The notes under the pieces: generated by a model
What the model was told of the DNA's origin: nothing
The model's input: only the letters and a program-made list of their open reading frames with translations
The model's database searches: none
NCBI GenBank assembly: GCA_947488605.1
Contig: CANKZJ010000005.1
Coordinates: forward strand, 186,001-250,000
From: an uncultured Paracoccaceae bacterium
GTDB lineage: Bacteria > Pseudomonadota > Alphaproteobacteria > Rhodobacterales > Rhodobacteraceae
DNA: 64,000 nucleotides
Reading direction: 5' to 3'
Program-made: the position numbers and the translations under genes
Part shown: positions 39,925 to 49,166 of the stretch, in pieces
How the letters are laid out: every line of letters starts with the position of its first letter
Position numbering within the stretch: the stretch's first letter is position 1

Positions 39925-39955
39925 TGTGATCACGCCTTTTAAAAGTGTGATCACA
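39925..39955. promoter_or_regulatory. Paired TGTGATCACA operators upstream of sdhC
   Basis: TGTGATCACG (39925-39934, one base off the palindrome) and TGTGATCACA (39946-39955) have centres 21 bp apart, exactly as upstream of sucC. They lie about 140-170 bp before sdhC and just after the DUF1194 stop. Confidence 0.78.
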
Positions 39956-40096
39956 AGATTAACAAAACATTTCAAATCGCGACCTTTTTTCACGCCCATG
40001 CGGGGTCAGCCTGCGTGACTCTTGTGAAATGATGGTGCTACAAGAGTGCGAATGGTGTCGTCTCGCCGGCGATGCTAGCCAACGAAGGGAACTGAC

Positions 40097-40480
40097 ATGG
40101 CTGACGTAAACCGGGGCAATCGCCCTTTGTCGCCGCATCTGACGATATATCGTCCGCAGTGGACATCAATCTCATCAATTCTGGTACGTATCACGGGTAA
40201 CGCGTTGATCGTGGCTGCCCTGATGATCGTTTGGTGGTTTGTTGCCGCCGCATCTGGACCCGAGGCATTTGCCGTTGCGAATGGTTTTGTGACCAGCTGG
40301 TTTGGGGATCTGATCATGACACTTTCGGTGTTAGCCCTGTGGTATCATCTGCTGGGTGGCCTGCGCCATTTGGTGTGGGACAGTGGCCGTATGCTTGACG
40401 TGGACAAGTCCGAGATGGCCGCGCAGATGATGATGGTGCTGGCGGTATTGTTGACGATCTTCACGATCATCGCGACGTAA
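40097..40480 (+). CDS. sdhC: Succinate dehydrogenase cytochrome b556 subunit
   Basis: The 127-residue protein starts NRGNRPLSPHLTIYRPQWTS, the SdhC signature, and has three membrane helices. The haem ligand histidine is in LWYHLLGGLRHLVWD (about 82-96). It anchors the SdhAB catalytic head and takes part in ubiquinone binding. GAAGGGA precedes the start. The long upstream region carries the paired TGTGATCACA sites. It is the first gene of sdhC-D-A-x-x-B. Confidence 0.95.
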   Translation: MADVNRGNRPLSPHLTIYRPQWTSISSILVRITGNALIVAALMIVWWFVAAASGPEAFAVANGFVTSWFGDLIMTLSVLALWYHLLGGLRHLVWDSGRMLDVDKSEMAAQMMMVLAVLLTIFTIIAT

Positions 40481-40494
40481 GGGGGACTTCAAAC

Positions 40495-40866
40495 ATGGCT
40501 TTTTTGACCGACCGCAAACGCGCGAATGGCATGGGTTCCGCCAAGACCGGAACCGAGCATCATTGGCAGATGATGGTGTCCTCCGTGGCGCTGTTGTTTC
40601 TTGTCCCTCTTTTTATCTTCACTTTCGGATCGATCCTTGGATCGTCGTATGATGAAGTTATCGCCTATTATCAGCGCCCGTTCCCGGCTGTTGTCGCCGC
40701 GTTGACGATGCTGGTTGGCTTTTTCCACTTTCGTGGTGGTGTCCAAACCTTGATCGAGGACTACGTTCATGGGTTCGCCCGTAAGGTGCTCCTTATTGGC
40801 ATGATCTGTCTGTCCTACGGTGCCGCAGCGTTTGCGGTTTTCGCAATCGTGCGCATCGCCCTTTAA
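40495..40866 (+). CDS. sdhD: Succinate dehydrogenase membrane anchor subunit
   Basis: The 123-residue protein has a hydrophilic N-terminus ending in GSAKTGTEHHWQMMVSSVAL and three membrane segments. The region FHFRGGVQTLIEDYVHG contains the Asp-Tyr and His typical of the SdhD quinone/haem site. GGGGGA lies upstream of the ATG. It lies 14 bases after sdhC and 21 before sdhA. Confidence 0.94.
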   Translation: MAFLTDRKRANGMGSAKTGTEHHWQMMVSSVALLFLVPLFIFTFGSILGSSYDEVIAYYQRPFPAVVAALTMLVGFFHFRGGVQTLIEDYVHGFARKVLLIGMICLSYGAAAFAVFAIVRIAL

Positions 40867-40887
40867 TTCCCCCGGAGCTTTTGACTT

Positions 40888-42693
40888 ATGGCTGCATATG
40901 AATACGAAACGCATACCTACGACGCGATTGTTGTAGGGGCAGGCGGCGCTGGGCTGCGGGCGACTTTGGGTCTGGCCGAGCAAGGCTTGCGCACGGCCTG
41001 TATCACAAAGGTTTTCCCGACCCGGTCGCACACTGTTGCAGCACAGGGCGGTATTGCCGCGTCTTTGGGCAACATGGGTCCAGATAGCTGGCAGTGGCAT
41101 ATGTATGACACCGTCAAAGGCTCTGACTGGTTGGGTGATACCGACGCGATGGAGTATCTGGCACGTGAGGCGCCTAAGGCGGTTTATGAGCTTGAGCACT
41201 ACGGCGTGCCATTTTCGCGCACCGAAGAAGGCAAGATTTATCAGCGGCCCTTTGGTGGCCACACAACCGAGTTTGGTGAAGGCCCACCCGTGCAGCGCAC
41301 CTGTGCGGCTGCTGACCGGACCGGCCACGCAATCCTGCACACGCTTTATGGTCAGTCGCTGAAACAGCAGGCTGAATTTTATATCGAATACTTCGCGCTT
41401 GATCTGATTATGTCTGACGATGGCATTTGTCAGGGTGTCATCGCTTGGAAACTTGATGACGGCACAATGCACGTGTTCAATGCCAAGACAGTTGTTCTGG
41501 CGACGGGCGGTTATGGCCGTGCGTATTTCAGCGCCACATCTGCCCACACCTGCACAGGTGACGGCGGCGGTATGGTGGCCCGTCAGGGTCTGCCGCTGCA
41601 GGATATGGAATTCGTGCAATTCCACCCAACTGGCATTTATGGTGCGGGTTGCCTGATTACCGAAGGCGCACGCGGTGAAGGTGGTTATTTGACCAACTCC
41701 GAGGGTGAGCGATTTATGGAGCGTTATGCGCCTAACTATAAAGACCTCGCACCGCGCGACTATGTCAGTCGCTGTATGACGATGGAAATCCGCGAAGGGC
41801 GCGGTGTGGGTGCGGGGGGTGATCATATTCACCTCAACCTCAACCACCTTCCCAAAGAAGCTTTGGCCGAACGCCTGCCAGGCATTTCGGAAAGCGCACG
41901 CATTTTTGCGGGTGTTGATGTGACCAAGGAAGCGATCCCTGTTCTGCCGACTGTGCACTATAACATGGGCGGTATTCCGACGAACTATTACGGTGAGGTT
42001 CTGAACCCCACCAAGAAAGACCCAACCGCTGTTGTGCCGGGTCTGATGGCCGTCGGTGAAGCTGGTTGCGCGTCTGTGCATGGTGCGAACCGTCTTGGGT
42101 CAAACAGCCTGATCGACCTTGTGGTCTTTGGCCGCGCTGCCGCGATCCGTGCAGGTGAGGTAGTGGACCGTACGGCACCAAATCCGACATTGAACCAAGC
42201 GTCTGTGGATGCATGTTTTGATCGTTTTGACGGGCTACGCCATGCCAAAGGCACCGTTGGCACTGCCGAGCTGCGATTGGAAATGCAAAAGGCGATGCAG
42301 GCAGATGCTGCTGTGTTCCGCACCGACAAAACACTTGGCGAAGGTGTCGCGAAGATGACGGCTATCGCGGAAAAGATGGATGATATTTCTGTCACGGACC
42401 GCAGTCTTGTTTGGAACAGCGACCTGATGGAAACGCTGGAGCTGACGAACCTGATGCCAAATGCATTGGCGACCATCGTAGGTGCCGAGGCGCGCAAAGA
42501 AAGCCGCGGTGCGCACGCGCATGAGGACTATGCGACGCGTGATGACGAGAAATGGCGCGTACATACGCTCAGCCATATTGATGCGGCGAAAGTGAAACTA
42601 AGCTATCGCCCTGTGATCACCAAAGGCCTCACGACAGAAGCCGAGGGCGGCATTTCCGAGGCAAGAATTGCACCGAAAGAACGGACATTCTGA
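40888..42693 (+). CDS. sdhA: Succinate dehydrogenase flavoprotein subunit
   Basis: The 601-residue product has a FAD-binding motif ([20 protein letters not shown]), the flavin-attaching His in [18 protein letters not shown], and the substrate region [37 protein letters not shown] is near the C-terminus. It oxidises succinate to fumarate on the cytoplasmic face. GGAG precedes the ATG. Its stop overlaps the following lipoprotein start by one base. A 530-codon antisense frame here is a composition artefact. Confidence 0.98.
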   Translation: MAAYEYETHTYDAIVVGAGGAGLRATLGLAEQGLRTACITKVFPTRSHTVAAQGGIAASLGNMGPDSWQWHMYDTVKGSDWLGDTDAMEYLAREAPKAVYELEHYGVPFSRTEEGKIYQRPFGGHTTEFGEGPPVQRTCAAADRTGHAILHTLYGQSLKQQAEFYIEYFALDLIMSDDGICQGVIAWKLDDGTMHVFNAKTVVLATGGYGRAYFSATSAHTCTGDGGGMVARQGLPLQDMEFVQFHPTGIYGAGCLITEGARGEGGYLTNSEGERFMERYAPNYKDLAPRDYVSRCMTMEIREGRGVGAGGDHIHLNLNHLPKEALAERLPGISESARIFAGVDVTKEAIPVLPTVHYNMGGIPTNYYGEVLNPTKKDPTAVVPGLMAVGEAGCASVHGANRLGSNSLIDLVVFGRAAAIRAGEVVDRTAPNPTLNQASVDACFDRFDGLRHAKGTVGTAELRLEMQKAMQADAAVFRTDKTLGEGVAKMTAIAEKMDDISVTDRSLVWNSDLMETLELTNLMPNALATIVGAEARKESRGAHAHEDYATRDDEKWRVHTLSHIDAAKVKLSYRPVITKGLTTEAEGGISEARIAPKERTF

Positions 42694-43025
42694 TGCGTAT
42701 TCTGGCTTCACTTGCTGTTGGGTCGGCCCTGCTAGCAGGGTGCATGCAGGACCTTGGTCCCGCTGGTGATACCTTGGCCCGTGATGCTGCGAAGGGCGTG
42801 GTGAATAATGTCGTTCAAACCCGGTTCCCGGGTGTCGATGCGCGGCCCTATACTGATTGCATTATCGACAATGCGTCGACGTCAGAGATTTTCCAAATCG
42901 CTGAGGCGGCCTTGGTTGGGACAACACAAACCACAACCAACTTGATCGTTGATATTGCGCAGCGGCCTGACACTGTGCGCTGTGCGTTGAATAACTCGCT
43001 TGGTTTGGGTGGGTTGGTTTTATGA
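42693..43025 (+). CDS. Small lipoprotein between sdhA and sdhB (1)
   Basis: The 110-residue product has a lipoprotein signal with lipobox LLAGC (Cys17 in SALLAGCMQDLGPAG). The mature part begins with an amphipathic segment (DTLARDAAKGVVNNVVQTRFPG) and carries two Cys (YTDCIIDNAS and TVRCALNNS) that could form a disulfide. It starts at the last base of sdhA, so translation is coupled. No known family is recognised. Its location inside the sdh operon suggests conserved co-expression. Confidence 0.7.
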   Translation: MRILASLAVGSALLAGCMQDLGPAGDTLARDAAKGVVNNVVQTRFPGVDARPYTDCIIDNASTSEIFQIAEAALVGTTQTTTNLIVDIAQRPDTVRCALNNSLGLGGLVL

Positions 43026-43306
43026 TCCGCGTGGCGTTCATAATCGGCGCGGTTTTTGTCGCAGCCTGCACGCCCATGACGCCGGAACGCGCAGCAGACC
43101 GTTGCGAAGAGCGTGCGCGGTCGGCGCAAGGTCCAGACGTCGGATTAAGCATTGGCGCAAATAGCAATTCCGGTCCTTTTGGGGCGGCCAGTATCGGGTT
43201 CAGTACAGATTTTCTGCGCGGTCGCGATCCACTTGAAGTTTATGAAAGCTGTGTGATTGACCTGACGGGTCAGCCACCCATCCGGCCTGTCAGGTTGCGG
43301 GCCTAA
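43022..43306 (+). CDS. Small lipoprotein between sdhA and sdhB (2)
   Basis: The 94-residue product has a signal ending in lipobox VAAC (Cys16 in [15 protein letters not shown]). A Cys-containing helix ([15 protein letters not shown]) and a Gly/Ser-rich stretch follow, ending near [12 protein letters not shown]. It overlaps the preceding lipoprotein by ATGA. The two adjacent lipoproteins may act together in the envelope. The domain is not recognised. Confidence 0.7.
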   Translation: MIRVAFIIGAVFVAACTPMTPERAADRCEERARSAQGPDVGLSIGANSNSGPFGAASIGFSTDFLRGRDPLEVYESCVIDLTGQPPIRPVRLRA

Positions 43307-43335
43307 GCCCCGGCCAAGCGAGAAGAGAGAAGAAA

Positions 43336-44115
43336 ATGGTACAACTGACACTTCCCAAAAACTCCCGCATGAAGGTGGGTAAGACATGGCCAAAGCCAGA
43401 CGGTGCCACGAACTTGCGCAAGGTGCAGGTCTATCGTTGGAACCCCGACGACGGCGAAAACCCGCAATTGGACACGTATTTCCTTGATATGGATAGCTGC
43501 GGTCCGATGGTTCTGGACGCGCTGATCAAGATCAAGAACGAGATTGACCCGACCTTGACCTTCCGCCGGTCATGCCGCGAAGGCATTTGTGGGTCTTGTG
43601 CGATGAACATCGACGGGATCAACACGCTGGCCTGCATTTATGGCATGGATGAAATCAAGGGCGATGTGAAGATCTACCCATTGCCGCATATGCCGGTGAT
43701 CAAAGACCTGATCCCAGATCTGACGCATTTCTACGCGCAGCATGCGTCGGTTATGCCGTGGCTAGAGACGAAAACAAACCGCCCCGCAAAAGAGTGGAAG
43801 CAGTCTGTGGATGACCGCAAAAAGCTTGATGGGCTTTATGAGTGTGTCATGTGCGCGTGTTGTTCGACGTCTTGCCCATCTTACTGGTGGAATGGTGATC
43901 GGTATCTGGGGCCAGCTGCGTTATTGCATGCGTATCGCTGGATCATCGACAGCCGTGATGAAGCAACAGGCGAACGGTTGGACGAGCTGGAAGATCCGTT
44001 CAAGCTTTACCGTTGTCACACGATCATGAACTGTGCAAAGACATGTCCGAAGGGTTTAAACCCTGCCAAGGCGATCGCGCATATCAAAGGCATGATGGTC
44101 GAGCGGGTCGTCTGA
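43336..44115 (+). CDS. sdhB: Succinate dehydrogenase iron-sulfur subunit
   Basis: The 259-residue product has the [2Fe-2S] ligands in [15 protein letters not shown], the [4Fe-4S] motif in [16 protein letters not shown] and the third cluster in [20 protein letters not shown]. It carries electrons from the SdhA flavin to the membrane quinone site. A purine-rich GAGAAGAGAGAAG lies upstream of its start. It closes the sdh operon after two small lipoproteins. Confidence 0.98.
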   Translation: MVQLTLPKNSRMKVGKTWPKPDGATNLRKVQVYRWNPDDGENPQLDTYFLDMDSCGPMVLDALIKIKNEIDPTLTFRRSCREGICGSCAMNIDGINTLACIYGMDEIKGDVKIYPLPHMPVIKDLIPDLTHFYAQHASVMPWLETKTNRPAKEWKQSVDDRKKLDGLYECVMCACCSTSCPSYWWNGDRYLGPAALLHAYRWIIDSRDEATGERLDELEDPFKLYRCHTIMNCAKTCPKGLNPAKAIAHIKGMMVERVV

Positions 44116-44125
44116 AAGAGGCTTG

Positions 44126-44149
44126 CCCTCAATAGGCTGGTCTTGAGGG
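44126..44149 (+). terminator. Possible hairpin after sdhB
   Basis: CCCTCAA / TTGAGGG form a 7-bp stem with a 10-base loop shortly after the sdhB stop. No T run follows, so any termination would be partial or Rho-assisted. A C-rich stretch and CCCCCGAGGATATTTTT follow it. Confidence 0.35.
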
Positions 44150-44344
44150 GGCTGTCTGCCCCCGCTTCGCGCCCCCGAGGATATTTTTGGGCCAATAATA
44201 GCGGATTATTGACTCTGTTTTTGTAAGAATCTGATGCGGTACAGGCGGGGACGCTGATGACCGTGGCAGGCAATGACCGGATGGGTTCGTCTTTTGGGGC
44301 GGACCCATTGTTTATTGTGGACTTAACGCGTCACGTTCTTGGGC

Positions 44345-45049
44345 TCATTTGAAAGCTGCCGTAAGTGCGATCTCGACCATGTCTCCAAAGGATCGTTCCC
44401 GGTCTGCCGCGGGCAATGCTTCGTGTGTGGTCAGGTGATCGCTGACTGTCAGTACCGCCAATGCGCGACGACCGTACCGCGCCGCAAGAATATAGAGTTC
44501 GGCGGCTTCCATCTCGACGCCGAGGATGCCGTGGCGCATCATTTGTTCGTTCAGATCAGGGCGTTCATCGTAAAAGACATCCGATGAATAAATGCCCCCG
44601 ACATGGGTTTTCACGGATTTGTCTTTCGCGGCATCATGTGCGGCTGCAAGCAATCCATAGTCGGCGCAGGGGGCAAAGTTCAGTTCTTTGAAGAGGCCCC
44701 GCGATGGTGTCGAGAGGGTCGATGCAGTCATCGCCAGGATCACATCACGTATCCCGACATGGTCTTGCATGCCGCCGCAGGAGCCAATGCGGATCAGCGT
44801 TTGTACGTCATAGTCCTTGATCAACTCATTGGCATAAATTGACAATGAAGGCATGCCCATGCCCGACCCCTGGATTGTCACGGGATGGCCTTGCCATGTG
44901 CCAGTGAAGCCCAACATGCCGCGCACTTCGTTGATGCAGCGCGCGTCGGTCAGAAAAGTCTCGGCGGCCCATTTGGCGCGGTAGGGGTCGCCGGGCATCA
45001 AGACAGTAGGTGCAATGTCGCCTTTTTCCGCGCCGATGTGGATTGTCAT
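44345..45049 (-). CDS. deoD: Purine nucleoside phosphorylase, DeoD type
   Basis: The 234-residue trimer/hexamer-type phosphorylase has the phosphate-binding start [18 protein letters not shown] and the ribose/base motif [26 protein letters not shown] follows with the base-contacting Glu residues, and [11 protein letters not shown] with the catalytic Asp. It splits (deoxy)purine nucleosides to base and sugar-1-phosphate. A second, unrelated-fold purine phosphorylase of the PNP class lies at 54933. It stands alone between sdhB and the H-NS-like gene. Confidence 0.93.
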   Translation of the reverse strand: MTIHIGAEKGDIAPTVLMPGDPYRAKWAAETFLTDARCINEVRGMLGFTGTWQGHPVTIQGSGMGMPSLSIYANELIKDYDVQTLIRIGSCGGMQDHVGIRDVILAMTASTLSTPSRGLFKELNFAPCADYGLLAAAHDAAKDKSVKTHVGGIYSSDVFYDERPDLNEQMMRHGILGVEMEAAELYILAARYGRRALAVLTVSDHLTTHEALPAADRERSFGDMVEIALTAAFK

Positions 45050-45106
45050 GCTAGGCCTCCTTCAGTGTTGAGGTCCAGCTTAGAGGTTGGTGCGCATTGG
45101 GGAAAG

Positions 45107-45445
45107 TCAGATTTCCATCGCGTCCGGTGTCGTGCCACTTGCGATTGCTGATTTGAACCAATCTGGCTGACGGCCTTTGCCAGTCCAGGTTTGGCTTTTG
45201 TCTGCAGGGTTTTGGTATTTTGGGACCGAGACCTTTTTGGGGCCGGTTTTGGCCTTGCGCGTTTTACGTGCAGGGGCGTCACCTGTGATTTCGGCCAGAG
45301 AAAATCCATGCGCAGCTGCGGCTTTTTCGGCGGCGGCCAGTGCAGCTTTCTTGTCTTTTTCAGCGAGCTTGACCAATGCTTTGTCGATATTGGCTTTTAG
45401 TTTCTCGAGTTCTTTGCGTGTCATTGATTTGAGGTCAGGTTTCAT
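45107..45445 (-). CDS. H-NS/HvrA family nucleoid protein
   Basis: The product has 112 residues from the ATG at 45445, with GGAG eight bases upstream; the earlier in-frame GTG sits on the ribosome site. A coiled-coil N-terminus (TRKELEKLKANIDKALVKLAEK) is followed by the DNA-binding C-terminal motif PKYQNPADKSQTWTGKGRQPDWF, the H-NS/HvrA hallmark. HvrA of Rhodobacter regulates photosynthesis and nitrogen genes. Here the targets are unknown. Confidence 0.88.
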   Translation of the reverse strand: MKPDLKSMTRKELEKLKANIDKALVKLAEKDKKAALAAAEKAAAAHGFSLAEITGDAPARKTRKAKTGPKKVSVPKYQNPADKSQTWTGKGRQPDWFKSAIASGTTPDAMEI

Positions 45446-45544
45446 ATTTACCACTCCAGTTCATTTGCACGCCAATAGCATGCGATGCATGAAGCAACAC
45501 GGTCAAACGCAAAAATATTATACTAAAGCGCAATTTTTCGCCAA

Positions 45545-47512
45545 TTACTCGGCGGCAACAGATCGAGGATCAACAAGCGTGACGATATCGCCCATGATTT
45601 TATTTAACTCAAAGTCTTTGGGGGTATAGACACGCGCGACGCCCATTGCGCGCAATTTAGCTGCATCGTCTTCGGGAATAATGCCGCCCGCAATAACCGG
45701 GATATGTGTGATACCGGCAGCGCGCAGCCTGTTCATCACATCGCTGACAAGCGGGATATGTGATCCAGATAGAATGGACAGCCCAATGACATGAACATCG
45801 CTATTTTGTGCGGCAGCTACGATTTCTTCGGGCGTTAGGCGAATGCCTTCGTATTCAATATCCATGCCGCAATCGCGTGCGCGCGCAGCTATTTGTTCGG
45901 CCCCGTTTGAGTGGCCATCAAGCCCCGGTTTGCCGACAAGGAATTTGAGGCGACGTCCTAGTGCCGCACTTACCAAATCGACCTGCTCGCGCAATTCCTC
46001 AAGTCCCTCGGTCCGGTTGGACGGGTTGTTGCTGACACCTGTGGGCGCCCGGTATTGGCCAAAGACGCTGCGAATAACGTCTGACCATTCGCCAGTTGTG
46101 ACACCGACGCGCGCGCAAGCGATTGATGGCGGCATGATGTTGCTGCCGTCTTTTGCTGCGGCGCGCAGCGCGTCGAGTGCTTCCTTCACGGCTTCGTCGT
46201 CACGCTCGGATTTCCATGTGCTGAGGCGGCCCAATTGATCTGCCTCTGCTGCGGGGTCGGACGCCATGACCGCGTCATCACCTGCAATCAGTGGCGACAT
46301 TTCCCCTGCCTGCCATCTGTTGACGCCGACAACGGTCGTTTCGCCACTTTCGATGCCGCTAATGCGTGCGGCATTACTTTCGACAAGCCGTGATTTCATG
46401 TAGGCAATCGCGCCAACAGCGCCACCCATGCCGTCAATTTGCGCGAGCTCTGCGCGGGCGCCGTCTTTGAGTTCGTTTACTTTGCGATCAATTGCGGGGT
46501 TGCCGTCGAATAGATCGTCAAATTCCAACAAGTCTGTTTCGTAGGCCAGAATCTGTTGTATCCGTATGGACCATTGCTGGTCCCACGGGCGCGGCAAACC
46601 GAGCGCTTCGTTCCATGCAGGCAATTGCACGGCGCGGGCGCGGGCATTCTTGGACAGTGTAACTGCAAGCGTTTCAAGTAAAATTCGGTAGACATTATTT
46701 TCGGGTTGTTGTTCCGTCAGGCCAAGTGAGTTGACCTGTACACCATAACGGAAACGGCGGTATTTCGCATCTTCGACACCGTATCGGGTCGCGCAGATTT
46801 CGTCCCAAAGCTCGACAAAGGCCCGCATTTTGCAAAGCTCGGTGACGAAACGAATGCCGGCGTTCACGAAAAACGATATGCGACCCACCATATCGGGGAA
46901 GTGTTCTGCGGGCACTTTCCCCTTAAGATCATCCAAGACGGCAGTGGCAGTCGCCAACGCGAACGAGAGTTCTTCCTCTGGCGTCGCACCCGCCTCCTGC
47001 AGGTGATAGGAACATACATTCATAGGGTTCCATTTTGGCAGATGCTCGCGCGTATAAGCTGCGACATCGGTAATCATCCGCATCGACGGTTCTGGCGGGC
47101 AGATGTAGGTGCCACGGGAAAGATATTCTTTGATAATGTCGTTCTGCACGGTGCCTTGCAGCGCTCTGACATCGACGCCTTGTTCTTCGGCCACTGCGAT
47201 ATACAAAGAGAGCAACCAAGGGGCCGTGGCATTGATCGTCATCGACGTATTCATCTGATCCAGCGGAATATCGTCAAACAAAGCCCGCATATCGCCCAAG
47301 TGGCTGACAGGAACGCCGACTTTGCCGACCTCACCTTTGGCAAGAATATGATCGCTGTCATAGCCTGTCTGCGTTGGCAAATCGAACGCAACTGAAAGAC
47401 CTGTCTGACCTTTGGCAAGGTTGCCGCGATAAAGCGCGTTAGATGCCTTTGCGGTGGAGTGACCGGCGTACGTCCGGAATAGCCAAGGGCGGTCTTTCTG
47501 CGGTTGCGACAT
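45545..47512 (-). CDS. ecm: Ethylmalonyl-CoA mutase
   Basis: The start at 47512 has AGGAG eight bases upstream and begins MSQPQKDRPWLFRTYAGHS; the longer frame upstream is not coding. The 655-residue B12 enzyme has the mutase barrel (GLSVAFDLPTQTGYDSDH, VQNDIIKEYLSRGTYICPP) and a C-terminal cobalamin domain with the DxHxxG motif in GKPGLDGHSNGAEQIA. It rearranges ethylmalonyl-CoA to methylsuccinyl-CoA in the EMC pathway. It differs from methylmalonyl-CoA mutase in the active-site segment. A GTAATTAAATTAC palindrome lies 26-38 bp upstream. Confidence 0.95.
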   Translation of the reverse strand: MSQPQKDRPWLFRTYAGHSTAKASNALYRGNLAKGQTGLSVAFDLPTQTGYDSDHILAKGEVGKVGVPVSHLGDMRALFDDIPLDQMNTSMTINATAPWLLSLYIAVAEEQGVDVRALQGTVQNDIIKEYLSRGTYICPPEPSMRMITDVAAYTREHLPKWNPMNVCSYHLQEAGATPEEELSFALATATAVLDDLKGKVPAEHFPDMVGRISFFVNAGIRFVTELCKMRAFVELWDEICATRYGVEDAKYRRFRYGVQVNSLGLTEQQPENNVYRILLETLAVTLSKNARARAVQLPAWNEALGLPRPWDQQWSIRIQQILAYETDLLEFDDLFDGNPAIDRKVNELKDGARAELAQIDGMGGAVGAIAYMKSRLVESNAARISGIESGETTVVGVNRWQAGEMSPLIAGDDAVMASDPAAEADQLGRLSTWKSERDDEAVKEALDALRAAAKDGSNIMPPSIACARVGVTTGEWSDVIRSVFGQYRAPTGVSNNPSNRTEGLEELREQVDLVSAALGRRLKFLVGKPGLDGHSNGAEQIAARARDCGMDIEYEGIRLTPEEIVAAAQNSDVHVIGLSILSGSHIPLVSDVMNRLRAAGITHIPVIAGGIIPEDDAAKLRAMGVARVYTPKDFELNKIMGDIVTLVDPRSVAAE

Positions 47513-47537
47513 GTACGGCTCTCCTGAATCAGCATGC

Positions 47538-47550
47538 GTAATTAAATTAC
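47538..47550. promoter_or_regulatory. GTAATTAAATTAC palindrome upstream of ecm
   Basis: This 13-bp near-perfect palindrome lies 26 bp before the ecm start in the divergent ecm/PlsC-like region. The same sequence, with the central base changed, lies upstream of ccr (49044-49056). It is probably an operator for an EMC-pathway regulator. Confidence 0.65.
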
Positions 47551-47649
47551 ACAAGTTGCTCTTTATCGGACATTTTATGGCGCTGTCAATTCGCTGCGTT
47601 GCGGCATGACGGGATTTACGTTGCGGTAGTTCCCTGTCACGGTCCGGGT

Positions 47650-49047
47650 ATGACGCAAACAATCTCTTTGCCCATTTGGGCGTTTGTCTTGATCTTGCTT
47701 TTTGCAGGTGTGACGTTTGCGTCGCATTTTCTGTTTCCATCTGTGCGATGGTTTTTTCGTAAACGTGCAGAGCGCGTCATCTCGAAGGTGAATCAAAAGC
47801 TGCAGCGCCCGATCGAGCCATTCAAGCTTGCGCGTCGCTACGACATGATCCAGCGCCTGATTTATGACCCCGAGGTCACGAAAGCAATTGTCGAGCATGC
47901 GCGCAAAGAAAAGATCCCCGAAAACGTCGCCTTTGAGCAGGCACGCCGCTATGCGCGCGAGATCGTGCCGGGGTTTTCCGCAACGGCCTATTTCAGCATT
48001 GGGATCAGGTTGGCGCGTTGGCTCTCGAAATCGCTTTACCGGATCAAGCTGGGCACTTTTGACCGGAAGCGGTTAGAGGAAATCGATCCTGATGCCGCCG
48101 TGGTCTTTGTCATCAACCATCGCAGCAACATGGACTACGTCCTTGTGACGTATCTGGCGGCCAATGCAGGCGCGCTGTCTTATGCGGTTGGTGAATGGGC
48201 GCGCGTTTGGCCGCTGTCTGCTGTCATTCGTGCTATGGGTGCTTATTTTATCCGGCGGCGGTCGCGTGGTTTGCTGTACCGTAAGGTGCTTGCGCGCTAT
48301 GTGCAGATGGCGACGCGGGGCGGTGTTAGTCAGGCTGTGTTCCCTGAAGGCGGGTTGAGTTTGAACGGTTTGCTCGCCCCGCCACGTATGGGGCTGCTGA
48401 ACTATATCGTTGATGACTTTGACCCGGACGTGCGCGAAGTGATCTTTGTGCCTGTGGCCGTGAACTATGATCGTGTGCTGGAAGACACCATCCTGATTGC
48501 GGCGAATAACTCTGGGACACGTAAATTCAAACCGCCTCTGATTGGTGTGTTTGCGCGTGTTGCGCGACATATTGTTTTACGACTGACGCGGCGCTTTCGT
48601 GGGTTTGGTGTCGCGTCGGTCAGTTTTGGTGAGCCGCTGGAGTTATCGAAATATCATGCGGACGGCACTCACGACCTGACCGAACAGATTGCAACGGAAT
48701 TGATGAAGCGGATTGCGGATGTCACCCCTGTTGTTGGTGTACCGCTTGTCTCGCGGCATATCCTGCAAGGCGCACCAATCAAGGTGGCGGATCTCGAGGC
48801 TTCCGTGGCGCGATCACTCACGCTTTTGAAAGACCGCAACCTGCCCAGCCCTAATCGCGCAGCTGCCGAAGTCGTCCATGACGCGTTAAGCCGATTAGAG
48901 GCGCGGCATCTGATCTTGGAATCACCAGATGGCGTGACTGTTACGGCAAAAGGAAAGGACATTCTGACCTTCTATGCGAACTCCATTTCACATCACTTCG
49001 ATGCAGTTGCAGCAAAATCAGATGATATTTCTGCGGTCGCAGAGTAA
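47650..49047 (+). CDS. PlsC-like glycerol-phosphate acyltransferase
   Basis: The product has 465 residues from the ATG at 47650 (MTQTISLPIWAFVLILLFAG). An N-terminal membrane helix is followed by a soluble part. The acyltransferase motif is INHRSNMDYVLVTYL (HX4D, His and Asp catalytic), then YFIRRRSRGLLYRKVL and VFPEGGLSLNG for glycerol-phosphate binding. The size is larger than a plain PlsC, so it may be a GPAT-like variant. It is divergent from ecm and ends inside the ccr upstream palindrome. Specific substrate unknown. Confidence 0.82.
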   Translation: MTQTISLPIWAFVLILLFAGVTFASHFLFPSVRWFFRKRAERVISKVNQKLQRPIEPFKLARRYDMIQRLIYDPEVTKAIVEHARKEKIPENVAFEQARRYAREIVPGFSATAYFSIGIRLARWLSKSLYRIKLGTFDRKRLEEIDPDAAVVFVINHRSNMDYVLVTYLAANAGALSYAVGEWARVWPLSAVIRAMGAYFIRRRSRGLLYRKVLARYVQMATRGGVSQAVFPEGGLSLNGLLAPPRMGLLNYIVDDFDPDVREVIFVPVAVNYDRVLEDTILIAANNSGTRKFKPPLIGVFARVARHIVLRLTRRFRGFGVASVSFGEPLELSKYHADGTHDLTEQIATELMKRIADVTPVVGVPLVSRHILQGAPIKVADLEASVARSLTLLKDRNLPSPNRAAAEVVHDALSRLEARHLILESPDGVTVTAKGKDILTFYANSISHHFDAVAAKSDDISAVAE

Positions 49048-49056
49048 TTTAATTAC
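49044..49056. promoter_or_regulatory. GTAATTTAATTAC palindrome upstream of ccr
   Basis: This 13-bp near-perfect palindrome overlaps the stop codon of the PlsC-like gene and lies 111 bp before ccr. It is the same motif as upstream of ecm. TTGCAAA occurs 20 bp downstream. Confidence 0.65.
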
Positions 49057-49166
49057 AAAAATGAACTTACTTGGGTTGCAAAGTTACTTTTAGATGACGT
49101 ATTCAAACCTTAACAGCATCGATTCTGCGGTGCGGCAACACTGGAACTTGAGTGATGGAGACTGAG

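Noticed and set aside
40489-42081. 530-codon minus-strand frame opposite sdhC-sdhD-sdhA
   Set aside because: It is antisense to well-identified sdhD and sdhA, with no family match or ribosome site. GC-rich codon bias on the coding strand commonly opens such a frame.
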